From: Pedobacter sp. MC2016-05
GTDB lineage: Bacteria > Bacteroidota > Bacteroidia > Sphingobacteriales > Sphingobacteriaceae
Reading direction: 5' to 3'
Length of the DNA stretch: 64,000 bases
NCBI RefSeq assembly: GCF_026239735.1
Contig: NZ_JAPIVT010000025.1
Location: forward strand, 1 to 64,000
A program made the position numbers and the translations under genes. Positions within the stretch are counted from its first letter, which is position 1; each line of letters opens with the position of its first letter. Below the pieces are notes generated by a model that made no database searches, was not told the DNA's origin, and saw only the letters and a list, made by a program, of their open reading frames with translations. Below are positions 48,672-57,871 of this stretch, piece after piece.

Positions 48672-49607
48672 TCATTTCATTGCTAAATCTTCAAAGATTA
48701 TTGCTGCACAGCCAAGCATTCCAGCCTTGTTTCCAAGTTCTGCTACTGCAAAACTGGTGTTCGCAACGGCAATAGGTATTGCTAATGATCTTACACGCAT
48801 TTCTATTTCATTAATATAAAATGGTCCGGCCTCACTTATACCACCACCGACTACAACTTTTTGAGGACTAAAAATATTAACCAGACCCACGATTCCACTA
48901 GCCAGGTAATCGAAATGCCTTTTCATTGCCTGTTTAGCTAAGTGATCACCCTGTAAATAGTGCTTTATGATATATTCGCCGTCAACATCAGCACTAGCCT
49001 GACTATTTTGCTTAAAATAGTTCACCAATGATGTTACCGATGCGTAAGCCTCCAAACAACCTTTTCCTCCACAGGCACAAGGTAATCCATCCTGTTGGAC
49101 AACAATATGCCCTATTTCAGATCCTCTATTCCTAAAACCCCCATACAATTGGTTGGCGATCATGATTGCGCCACCAATACCAGTTCCAACAGTTAGAAAG
49201 AGTACATCGCTTGCCTGCATTGCAGCGCCAAATTTTTGTTCACCAAGGCCCATTAAATTAGCGTCATTTGCAATCTTGATATTTCTGAAACCGGTTGCAT
49301 CAGATAGAATAGAACCCAGAGGTAAGTTATTGAAACCAGGCAAATTATCTGCTCCTCCAATCACACAATTGTTTTCTATAATACCCGGGAATCCGATTCC
49401 AACACCTAAAATACTTGGTACTTTAGCTGCGCAATCCAATATGGATTGTGCGATCTTGATGATAACGCCTTGCTCAGTATTTACTTCCCGCAAAGAAACA
49501 AGCGTAGAATAATGAATTTTACCAACACTATCAATTAACCCGCATTTTAGCGAGCTACCTCCCACATCAATACCAACAGCATATTGTTCATTATCTAAGG
49601 CAATCAT
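48672..49607 (-). CDS. ROK-family sugar kinase
   Basis: A 311-residue ROK protein without an N-terminal DNA-binding domain, hence a kinase rather than an NagC-type repressor. The ATP site is GIDVGGSSLKCGLI; the catalytic Asp is in IANDANLMGLGE; the second phosphate loop is TVGTGIGGAIM. The ROK zinc motif CACGGKGCLEAYAS is intact. Probable substrate is a hexose or GlcNAc/ManNAc produced by the loci around it. A paralog of very similar sequence is at 59932-60885. The 275-nt spacer upstream of the ferritin gene separates it from region B; it is convergent with nothing and its own start is at 49607. Confidence 0.88.
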   Translation of the reverse strand: MIALDNEQYAVGIDVGGSSLKCGLIDSVGKIHYSTLVSLREVNTEQGVIIKIAQSILDCAAKVPSILGVGIGFPGIIENNCVIGGADNLPGFNNLPLGSILSDATGFRNIKIANDANLMGLGEQKFGAAMQASDVLFLTVGTGIGGAIMIANQLYGGFRNRGSEIGHIVVQQDGLPCACGGKGCLEAYASVTSLVNYFKQNSQASADVDGEYIIKHYLQGDHLAKQAMKRHFDYLASGIVGLVNIFSPQKVVVGGGISEAGPFYINEIEMRVRSLAIPIAVANTSFAVAELGNKAGMLGCAAIIFEDLAMK

Positions 49608-50083
49608 AACGTGTTTTAAAATTTAATTGTAAATACTTGTTTGGTTACTGATGTATAAAATTTTATGAAGTTTTAATAAAATCAATAGGTTTAAATTTTC
49701 ACTAGACCTGATGATTTTATTACCCCAAAGTGCTCGCCAATAAAAATACAAAACGAACTTATAGTGCGTATTTGACAATTCCAGTTTTCAACCATATTTA
49801 AACTTATTTAGTGATTTGCTAAATATTTTACTAAGCCAGTGCGAGTAAAACAACACTTTAAAATGCATGTCTTTTTGCGATAGAAACGCAGCTATGATGA
49901 AATCCATTTTTATAATGGCGATAAGCTGCTAATTGCTAAAAAGCTTTGATCATTCTAATATCCTTGGGTTGATGGTTTTAACCAATATCAAAAGTATTAT
50001 GGGTGAAATTGAAAGTCTGCTGAAATCAAAAGGATTAATTTTACGATAGTTACAATCAAGAATTCAAACCCTTTTATAATTAT
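49608..50083. other. Divergent intergenic region between ROK and GH88 genes
   Basis: The 476-nt AT-rich gap contains the divergent promoters. A near -7 box TAATTTTA lies about 50 nt before the GH88 start. No open frame, hairpin or RNA gene stands out. Confidence 0.4.
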
Positions 50084-51280
50084 ATGGAAAACATGATCAA
50101 GTCAATCTTAGTTGGTGTTGCAATCGTATTTAGCCTGCAGGCTAATGCCCAGCTGAAGAATGAACACACTGAAGGTTGGCTAGCAAATGCCACCTCGACA
50201 ATAAATCAACAATTAATTAAAGCGTCCCAAACCTACCTGCCAGGACAAAACCCAAGATCAGTAACATGTGGCACTGTTAGGTTAGCCAATTATAAGGATT
50301 GGACTACCGGATTTTTCCCTGGCACCTTATGGTATGGATACGAACTTACCGGTAACAAGGCTTTGGCAGCTGATGCAAAAAGATTTACGCTTGGCCTGGA
50401 TTCAATGAGATATATTACCGACACGCACGATTTGGGATTCATGATTTACTGCTCCTATGGTAACGCCTACCGGATCACCAAAGACAAATCTTACCTGCCT
50501 GTACTATCAGATGGAATAAAAAACCTTGCTGCAAGATTTAATCCAAAGATTGGTGTGATACGCTCTTGGGATTTTGGAGAATGGAAATATCCGGTAATTA
50601 TTGATAATATGATGAATCTGGAATACCTGTTTTGGGGATCATCAGAATTTGATAAATCAGCTTATGCTCAGATTGGCACCACACACGCATTAACCACGAT
50701 GAAAAATCATTTCAGACCAGATTTTAGTTCTTATCATGTAGTGGATTACGACCCTTCGACGGGAAAGGTTTTTCGCAAAGCGACTCATCAGGGCTTAACC
50801 GATAGTTCTGCATGGTCTCGAGGTCAGGCCTGGGGATTGTACGGTTATGCGATGTGCTACGAAAACACTAAAGATTTAAGATTTTTAACACAGGCAGAGC
50901 ACATTGCAAAATTTCTGATGAATCATCCAAAAACTCCTGCAGATAAAATTCCTGTTTGGGACTACGATGTGCACAATGCACTGCAAGCAGATGAGCGTGC
51001 CCCGAGAGATGCATCTGCTGCAGCGGTGATCGCCTGTGGTTTATTAAAGCTGAGTACAAAAGTTAAGAACGGACAACAATATTTCAAATATGCAGAGGAT
51101 ATTTTAAAATCACTCTCATCAGATAAATATCTGGCTAAACCTGGCGAGAACAATTATTTTATTTTAAAGCATAGCGTAGGTGCATTTTTATATAATTCTG
51201 AGATTGACACCCCGTTAGATTATGCTGATTATTATTATTTGGAGGCCCTTAATCAATACAAAAAGCTTAAAAAAACTTAA
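50084..51280 (+). CDS. Unsaturated glucuronyl hydrolase (GH88)
   Basis: A 398-residue secreted enzyme (signal peptide ending QANAQ) that hydrolyses the unsaturated uronic acid left at the non-reducing end after lyase cleavage. The (alpha/alpha)6 barrel carries the two family Asp residues: Asp116 in ITDTHDLGF and Asp174 in VIIDNMMNLEYLFW. Family length is about 380-400. Its place at the head of a run with three heparinase-family lyases fits the lyase-then-hydrolase route for glycosaminoglycan-like polymers. It overlaps nothing; the next gene begins 31 nt later. Confidence 0.95.
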   Translation: MENMIKSILVGVAIVFSLQANAQLKNEHTEGWLANATSTINQQLIKASQTYLPGQNPRSVTCGTVRLANYKDWTTGFFPGTLWYGYELTGNKALAADAKRFTLGLDSMRYITDTHDLGFMIYCSYGNAYRITKDKSYLPVLSDGIKNLAARFNPKIGVIRSWDFGEWKYPVIIDNMMNLEYLFWGSSEFDKSAYAQIGTTHALTTMKNHFRPDFSSYHVVDYDPSTGKVFRKATHQGLTDSSAWSRGQAWGLYGYAMCYENTKDLRFLTQAEHIAKFLMNHPKTPADKIPVWDYDVHNALQADERAPRDASAAAVIACGLLKLSTKVKNGQQYFKYAEDILKSLSSDKYLAKPGENNYFILKHSVGAFLYNSEIDTPLDYADYYYLEALNQYKKLKKT

Positions 51281-51311
51281 TTCTCATTATCGACAAAATT
51301 TATTAACGGAT

Positions 51312-52145
51312 ATGAACTCTAGACCATTCTTAATACTTGCAAGTTTCGCCTTATTCTTTACAGCCTGCAAAAAGAGCACCTCTCAGGAGCTAATTATCGA
51401 AGAAAAGCAACCATCTGCCCAAGTTTTGGCTGTTGCTGAACCAACTAACAGCAATGTACTTTTAGACTTGACCTATGAAAACGGGAAAAAAAATAGCGGG
51501 GTGGCTAATTTGGATACCAGTAAGGCCGCCGCTTCTGATGCTTCTTATATAGTGCAACCGGGCTCAACTGGTAATTGGGCAGTGGCTCACAAAGTAGTGC
51601 AAGGTGACCCAAACTATTACTCAAACGAGAATTATAGAAGCGAATCAAGCACAGTAAATTATACACCGGGTCGTTTTTTCCCAGGAGATGTACGTCGATA
51701 TGAATTTAGTGTACTGCTAAAAGATTGGCAATTTATTGGAACCGACCCTACGGAAAGCAATATTTTTCAATTGAAGCTATCCGCTGGAGAAGTACCATTG
51801 CAAATTAGAACGACCAGAAATGCGATGGTGTTGCGTTTTGCTAAAATAAATGCGGTACCAAACGTTACCGCTATTGCCGATGCACGCCCTTACGTTAACC
51901 AATGGATTCATTTCCGCATTGATGTGGATTGGCAAGATACTGCTACAGGCTACATGAAAACTTATATGAAATTGCCCAATCAAACGGAATATCTCCTGAT
52001 AGATGATAAAAATAGCTATTTAACTTACCCACCAAATGGAAGTTCAGGGCAAATTGGTTATATTAAATGGGGGGTCTATATCGCACCAGTTGGGCAAACA
52101 CGCATCGCCTACCATGATAATATTAGAATCATAAAGCTGAATTAA
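51312..52145 (+). CDS. Polysaccharide lyase, heparin lyase I-like (PL13/PF14099 type), lipoprotein
   Basis: A 277-residue exported protein with lipobox FFTAC (Cys18). The start is placed at 51312 (MNSRPFLILASF); an ORF from 51222 adds 30 residues that overlap GH88 and look non-coding. The mature part is a beta-jelly roll: RYEFSVLLKDWQFIG, QLKLSAGEVPLQIR, NQWIHFRIDVDW and GYIKWGVYI, matching my memory of the heparin lyase I/PF14099 family. Those enzymes cleave sulfated uronate-hexosamine links. Length is a little below the 350 or so of known heparin lyase I. Alginate-lyase-like PL7/PL20 folds are similar, so the family is a moderate call. Confidence 0.7.
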   Translation: MNSRPFLILASFALFFTACKKSTSQELIIEEKQPSAQVLAVAEPTNSNVLLDLTYENGKKNSGVANLDTSKAAASDASYIVQPGSTGNWAVAHKVVQGDPNYYSNENYRSESSTVNYTPGRFFPGDVRRYEFSVLLKDWQFIGTDPTESNIFQLKLSAGEVPLQIRTTRNAMVLRFAKINAVPNVTAIADARPYVNQWIHFRIDVDWQDTATGYMKTYMKLPNQTEYLLIDDKNSYLTYPPNGSSGQIGYIKWGVYIAPVGQTRIAYHDNIRIIKLN

Positions 52146-52312
52146 TCGCAAACATGTTGGTAAATACACTATCTGTTTCAATTTACGTTGTTACTATAAC
52201 CCACAGACCACGTCTTTTAACCGCACTGTTCATCCGATGAGCAATAATGACCAATTTGATAAATTGATAAAATAAGTTACAAACCTTTTAAGGTTAGCAA
52301 AGTCAAAACAAT

Positions 52313-54265
52313 ATGCTTAAAAAATCACTGCTTTATATTGCGCTTATTTTTACAATTGGCAACGTTGATGGGCAAACACCACTAAACAAGGTTAGTTTTG
52401 CACCTTTCAATCTATCTGGAAAAGGATTAGAAAAGGTGGGCAAAGCCGAAAGTGCTGGCAAATTTGCCGAGGCTGCTATGGAATTGCTTGCTTACTATCG
52501 CAACCGGCCAGGCGCTTTAACACCAAAAGTCGGCAAAAGAATTAATCCTGCCTTACAGCAACTGGCGGATGATATTCTGAAGCATAAGTTTAAGCCCCAC
52601 AAAGGTTATCCTACTTTTGAATATGGTGAAAATATCAACTGGCAATTCCGACCGGTGCAAGACCAGTTATTAACCACTTTTTTACACCGCACCACTTTCT
52701 GGGAAAGTTTGGGCAATGCTTATTTGGCCACGGGTAATGAGAAATATGCAAAAGAATGGATTTTTCAGGTAAGAGACTGGTTGAAGAAAAACAAACAGGG
52801 CGCTTATGCGGATGATAAGGAATTTGCCTGGAAAGCTTTCGTAGTATCCTTCAGGCTAAACAATTGGGCTACCTTTTTCAACCAGTTCATCAACTCACCT
52901 CACTTTACTCCACAATTTTTGATGGAGTTTTTAAATGCCTATAATGAACAAGCCAACTATGTGATGGCTAACTATACTGATATTGGCAACCACCGTTTAT
53001 ATGAAGCCGAACATTTGCTGTTGGCGGGAACTAGTTTTCCAGAATTTAAAGATGCAGCCATTTGGCGAAAAAGTGGTATTGATGTGCTCAACTCAGAAAT
53101 TGGAAAGCAGGTTTATGATGATGGAATGCAATTTGAATTGTCTACATCATATCATATCGGCACCATCGGCACCTTTTTAAGGGCACTAAAAATGGCCAAA
53201 ATTGCTGGAATTGAAAATGAATTTCCACAAAAATATCGCGATTTGGTAGAGAAAATGACCACAGCAGTGCCAAAGTTCTCTTTTCCAGATTATACCTTTC
53301 CCTTGTACGGCAATTCATTTTTAACAGATAAAGCCACCATGTTAAAAAATTATGCTGCGTGGGCTGATGTTTTTCCAAAAAATAAAATGTTGGCCTATTT
53401 TGCTAGCGATGGCGCTAAGGGTGAAAAACCTGGCTACCTTTCGAGCGCCTTGCCCCAGGCAGGGTTTTATGCATTTAGAAATGGTTGGGACATGAAATCG
53501 ACGGTTTTACAGCTGAAGGCCGGACCACCTGCAGAGTTTCATGCACATCCGGATAACGGCAATTTTGTACTGTGGGTAAAAGGTAGGGATTTTACCCCCG
53601 ATGCCGGAAGCTTTATCTATGCCAACATAGGTGTAAAGGAAAATGCAAAACGAGATTGGTACCGATCTACCATGGCGCATCAAACGCTCACGTTAAATAA
53701 TCAGAATATCGAGATTAATAAGGCTTCAGCGATAAAATGGGAAACAGGTAGTGATATAGAACGACTTACCTATACCAACCCAAGTTATAAAAGCCTCAAC
53801 CACCAGCGAACATTCTTATTTATCGATCAAACATATTTTCTGATCATTGATCGTGCTATAGGTGATGCCACCGGTAAATTGGATGTCCGGTATGTATTGA
53901 AGGAGGATGCAAAACCTGAAGTAGATCAGAAAAACCTACAACTATCAACCACCTACAACGATGGCAATAATCTTTTCATTAAACTACTCAACAGCGAAAA
54001 TGCAATACTAAAACCAGAGGAAAGCTTTGTGTCGTATGTGTATCAAAAAGAACAGCCACGGCCAGCTTTCGCTTTCGAAAAACAAAAAAACACCATTAAA
54101 ACAGTATCCTTTATCAGCTTGCTGTATCCTTTTCAGGAAAAAAAAGCCCCAAATGTAAAATTAAGCGAAAATGCAAGCCATGATCTAGAAAATGGAATGT
54201 TAGATATTTCACTTGAGGTAAATGGCAAAGTGAAACTAATTAAGATGGATTTGAAAATAGAATAA
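52313..54265 (+). CDS. Heparinase II/III-family lyase (PL12), copy 1
   Basis: A 650-residue secreted lyase (signal peptide ending VDGQ). An N-terminal (alpha/alpha) toroid is followed by a C-terminal beta-sandwich. Residues that correspond to the catalytic set of bacterial heparinase III are Asn226 (GNHRLYEAEH), Tyr280 (LSTSYHIG) and His410 (AEFHAHPDNG). The family cleaves hexosamine-uronate linkages by beta-elimination. This copy differs from the other two in the toroid, with FRPVQDQLLTTFLHRTTF and AWKAFVVSFRLN where copies 2 and 3 keep WPVKDNEVRWQLHR and WRPLEVS, so its specificity may differ. It is 167 nt after the PL13-like gene. Confidence 0.93.
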   Translation: MLKKSLLYIALIFTIGNVDGQTPLNKVSFAPFNLSGKGLEKVGKAESAGKFAEAAMELLAYYRNRPGALTPKVGKRINPALQQLADDILKHKFKPHKGYPTFEYGENINWQFRPVQDQLLTTFLHRTTFWESLGNAYLATGNEKYAKEWIFQVRDWLKKNKQGAYADDKEFAWKAFVVSFRLNNWATFFNQFINSPHFTPQFLMEFLNAYNEQANYVMANYTDIGNHRLYEAEHLLLAGTSFPEFKDAAIWRKSGIDVLNSEIGKQVYDDGMQFELSTSYHIGTIGTFLRALKMAKIAGIENEFPQKYRDLVEKMTTAVPKFSFPDYTFPLYGNSFLTDKATMLKNYAAWADVFPKNKMLAYFASDGAKGEKPGYLSSALPQAGFYAFRNGWDMKSTVLQLKAGPPAEFHAHPDNGNFVLWVKGRDFTPDAGSFIYANIGVKENAKRDWYRSTMAHQTLTLNNQNIEINKASAIKWETGSDIERLTYTNPSYKSLNHQRTFLFIDQTYFLIIDRAIGDATGKLDVRYVLKEDAKPEVDQKNLQLSTTYNDGNNLFIKLLNSENAILKPEESFVSYVYQKEQPRPAFAFEKQKNTIKTVSFISLLYPFQEKKAPNVKLSENASHDLENGMLDISLEVNGKVKLIKMDLKIE

Positions 54266-54364
54266 TTGCGGCAAAGGATTGACAATATAACGAACTATTT
54301 TCAAAGGCATAATTTTGGAAAAATGTTACTTAATAAATAAAAAAGAAATTTAAACTTATCACAC

Positions 54365-56338
54365 GTGAAAAATATCATTTCATTTTGTTTTTTTCTATTG
54401 ATCGCAGTCACCTTAACTGCCCAGGAGAAACCAATATCTGCAGCGCAGTTTAACATTATTAACCTTGATTACAAAGGTTTGGAGAGTGTAAAAAATCTAG
54501 TTAACAGTAAAAAATACGAAGAGGCTGGCAAGGAATTATTAAAGTATTACCGAACACGCACCAATGTAAAACTAGGTGAGTTTAAAATGGGCGATAGTGA
54601 GCGTTTTAGGGGTAAATCATTAAGCATAGATGATCAGGAAAAAGCCGACAATGCCCTTTTGCACAATTTCAAACCGCATAAAGGCTATGGTTTTTTTAAC
54701 TATGGAGAGGATATCAACTGGCAAAATTGGCCGGTGAAGGATAATGAAGTGCGGTGGCAGTTGCATCGCCTGGGATGGTTTACACCAATGGGCTTAGCTT
54801 ATCGTGCTTCTGGCGATGAAAAGTATGCAAAGGAATGGGTTCATCAATACCGCGATTGGGTGAAAAAAAATCCAAAAGGTCTATCAGCTGATAATGACAA
54901 ATATGTTTGGCGTCCATTAGAAGTATCAGAACGCATCAATATGCTGCGTGGAGTCTTTAATCTTATGGGAACTTCGAAGGCATTTACACCATCGTTTTTA
55001 CTGGAATTTTTGCAAAGCTACGGCGAACAAACCGATTACCTTATTAAAAATTACGCCGATAAAGGTAACCACCGACTGTTTGAGGCACAACGTGCCTTAG
55101 CTGCCGGGTGTTTCTTCCCTGAATTAAAAAATGCAGAAAGCTGGCGAAAAAGTGGCGCCCAGGTTTTAGTTGTAGAGATAAAAAAACAGGTTCTGGATGA
55201 TGGAATGCAGTTTGAGCTTTCTCCAAACTATCACAATACCATGATCAATATTTTCTTGGAAGGCTTAAAATCAGCCAAAGATGCGGGGTTGGAAAGTGAG
55301 TTTCCTACTAGCTACAAAGAAACAGTAGAAAAAATGGCAATGGCAACAGTCAATTTCTCTTTCCCTGATTATAATTTTCCAATGTTTGGCGATGCGTGGC
55401 CAGTAGGAAAACCAACCATGTTAAAGCAGTATAAAACATGGGCCAATGCTTTCCCGGATAATTCAACACTGCAATACTTCGCTACTGATGGTGTTGAGGG
55501 TAAAGTGCCAGGGTATCTTTCTAAAGGCCTAAATTCCGCAGGTTTTTACACATTCAGAAACGGTTGGGATATGAAATCAACGGTAATGGTATTAAAGGCA
55601 AGTCCTCCGGGAGAGTTTCACGCACAGCCAGACAATGGTACATTTGAACTTTGGGTTAAAGGGCGTGACTTTACGCCAGATGCTGGTGTATTTGTATACA
55701 GTGGTGATGAAGAAGTGAACAAAATGCGGGAGGAGTTTCGCCAAACGAAATTCCACAGTACGCTAACTTTAGATGATCAAAATATGGTAATTACAAAGGC
55801 CAAACAAAATAAATGGGTAACCGATAAAATGATGGATATTTTAACCTACACCAACCCCAGCTACGCAGATTTAAATCATCAGCGCAGTATATTATTCATC
55901 GATCAGAAATACTTTTTGATAATTGATAACGCAATTGGAAAGGCTACCGGGAAATTAGATGTGCGTTTTCACCTTAAAGAAGATGCAGAGCCGGTTTATG
56001 ATGTAACTAAAAACTTGGTTTACACCACTTATGCGGATGGTAACAATTTATTGATTCAATCCTTGAATAAGGATAAAGTTAAGCTCATAAAAGAACAAAG
56101 CAAGGTATCCTATTTTTATCGTAAAGAGCAGAAACGCCCCGCAGTGGCTTTTGAAAAACAGAAAAACGATGGTCAAACTCAAAGTTTCATCCATATTTTA
56201 TATCCATTTAATGATAAAAAAGCTCCGCAGATTAGTGTGAAAGAAAATCCTGGTAATAACTATGCCTCCGGCACCATTAACCTTACCTTAACAATTGATG
56301 GTAAGGTAAAAAATGTTGTCTCGAATTTGGTAAACTAG
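54365..56338 (+). CDS. Heparinase II/III-family lyase (PL12), copy 2
   Basis: A 657-residue PL12 lyase starting at a GTG (54365), signal peptide ending LTAQ. Key segments are INWQNWPVKDNEVRWQLHRL, YVWRPLEVSERINML, KGNHRLFEAQRALAAGC, LSPNYHNTM and GEFHAQPDNGTFELW. The Asn, Tyr and His of the heparinase III active site are all present. It resembles copy 3 more than copy 1, suggesting a later duplication. It precedes the GH29 gene by 71 nt. Confidence 0.93.
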   Translation: MKNIISFCFFLLIAVTLTAQEKPISAAQFNIINLDYKGLESVKNLVNSKKYEEAGKELLKYYRTRTNVKLGEFKMGDSERFRGKSLSIDDQEKADNALLHNFKPHKGYGFFNYGEDINWQNWPVKDNEVRWQLHRLGWFTPMGLAYRASGDEKYAKEWVHQYRDWVKKNPKGLSADNDKYVWRPLEVSERINMLRGVFNLMGTSKAFTPSFLLEFLQSYGEQTDYLIKNYADKGNHRLFEAQRALAAGCFFPELKNAESWRKSGAQVLVVEIKKQVLDDGMQFELSPNYHNTMINIFLEGLKSAKDAGLESEFPTSYKETVEKMAMATVNFSFPDYNFPMFGDAWPVGKPTMLKQYKTWANAFPDNSTLQYFATDGVEGKVPGYLSKGLNSAGFYTFRNGWDMKSTVMVLKASPPGEFHAQPDNGTFELWVKGRDFTPDAGVFVYSGDEEVNKMREEFRQTKFHSTLTLDDQNMVITKAKQNKWVTDKMMDILTYTNPSYADLNHQRSILFIDQKYFLIIDNAIGKATGKLDVRFHLKEDAEPVYDVTKNLVYTTYADGNNLLIQSLNKDKVKLIKEQSKVSYFYRKEQKRPAVAFEKQKNDGQTQSFIHILYPFNDKKAPQISVKENPGNNYASGTINLTLTIDGKVKNVVSNLVN

Positions 56339-56409
56339 TCGGCTTAACCACACAAAAAGTCGACAAATGTTGAAACTATGTCTGGTATGGGAAATAAAAA
56401 TGGAAAGCA

Positions 56410-57786
56410 TTGAAAAATAAAAAATTTAAACTTCTGATTGTTTTGCTGGCTTTATGCAGTGGCCTGGCAAACGCACAAGCTACAAGCCCAAACAGCACAG
56501 CGATGCAGTGGTGGAAGGACGGAAAATTTGGACTTTTTTTGCATTGGGGATTATATTCGCAAACGGCTGGTTATTGGAAAGGCCAAAAAGCTCGGGCCAA
56601 CGAACATTTCATGTTGGGTGAAAAAATTCCCTTGAAAGAATATGCAACGATTGCTAATGACTTTAATCCTGTCAAGTTTAATGCAGAAGAATGGGTAAAA
56701 AGTGCGAAGAATGCAGGCATGAAATATATTGTCATCACCGCCAAGCACCACGATGGTTTTTCGATGTATGATTCTCCTTCCCAACCCTATAATATTGTTA
56801 AAACAAGCCCTTGGGGCAAAGACCCAATGAAGGATTTGGCAGTGGCTTGCAAAAAATATAACTTAAAATTATGTTTCTATTATTCTTTGGGCAGAGATTG
56901 GCAAGATCCCGATGTGCCCACCCGAGATGGGTACCGAAGCAACACCTGGGATTATCCCAACGAGGAAATGAAGGATTTTGCCAAGTATTTTGAGCGAAAG
57001 GTAAAACCTCAAATCCGTGAATTACTCACACAGTATGGACCTATTGGTTTACTTTGGTTTGATACACCAGAACAAATCAGCAAGGCGCAGAGTACAGCGT
57101 TGCGAGAAATGATCAAATCAATACAACCAAACTGTATCATCAATGATCGCATTGGAAACGGCATGGGTGACTATAGTGTTGCAGAGCAAAAAATTGAAGA
57201 TAAGACAGTAATTAAACCTTGGGAAGCCTGCGTGACGATGAGTGCGAAATGGGGATATGTTAAATACGACACCGTTTGGAAATCGCCAGAATTATTAGTG
57301 CGTCAATTGGTGGAAGTTGTGTGTAAAGGTGGGAATTTTTTGCTAAACGTTGCACCAAAAGGTGATGGTAACTTTCCTGCAGAGGCCACCGATCGGTTAA
57401 AAGCACTCGGAAATTGGATGCGCATCAATCACGATGCCATTTATGGCGTCAGCCCTTTCAAGATATTAAATGAAGGTGCGCAAAGCGAGGTAGGCCGAGC
57501 AGATGCGATGGGAAAATCGGACAACGATTTTACTTCTAAAAATACCCGGCCCGACGCTTACTTCGCTAAAAAAGGCAAGGTGATTTATGCATATGCTCGC
57601 AGCTGGAAGATGAAGCAACTGAACTTAAAAAGTTTAACAAAGGCTATCGCAAGCATTAAAAGCGTATCGATGTTGGGCAGCGGTGAAAAAATAAAATGGG
57701 TACAAAGTTCCCAAGGCTTAAATATAGAATTACCAAATAAATTGCCTTCTGGATTACCAGTGTATGTGTTTGAAATCGGAATTTAA
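56410..57786 (+). CDS. Alpha-L-fucosidase (GH29), second copy
   Basis: A 458-residue secreted GH29, starting at TTG (56410, KNKKFKLLIVLLALC), signal peptide ending ANAQ. Barrel motifs: WWKDGKFGLFLHWGLYSQTA, VITAKHHDGFSMYD, and nucleophile Asp218 in GLLWFDTPEQ. It sits between two PL12 genes, implying that the polymer cut by the lyases carries fucose or that the gene was inserted between duplicates. It shares the core with the enzyme at 36842-38299 but differs in loops around the active site. Confidence 0.92.
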   Translation: MKNKKFKLLIVLLALCSGLANAQATSPNSTAMQWWKDGKFGLFLHWGLYSQTAGYWKGQKARANEHFMLGEKIPLKEYATIANDFNPVKFNAEEWVKSAKNAGMKYIVITAKHHDGFSMYDSPSQPYNIVKTSPWGKDPMKDLAVACKKYNLKLCFYYSLGRDWQDPDVPTRDGYRSNTWDYPNEEMKDFAKYFERKVKPQIRELLTQYGPIGLLWFDTPEQISKAQSTALREMIKSIQPNCIINDRIGNGMGDYSVAEQKIEDKTVIKPWEACVTMSAKWGYVKYDTVWKSPELLVRQLVEVVCKGGNFLLNVAPKGDGNFPAEATDRLKALGNWMRINHDAIYGVSPFKILNEGAQSEVGRADAMGKSDNDFTSKNTRPDAYFAKKGKVIYAYARSWKMKQLNLKSLTKAIASIKSVSMLGSGEKIKWVQSSQGLNIELPNKLPSGLPVYVFEIGI

Positions 57787-57871
57787 TTACAGAAATTGTA
57801 AACAAGGGCTAAAATAATTAACGGTGATCATGGCGAAAAATTCAGATGATCACATTAGATTAAAAGATAAA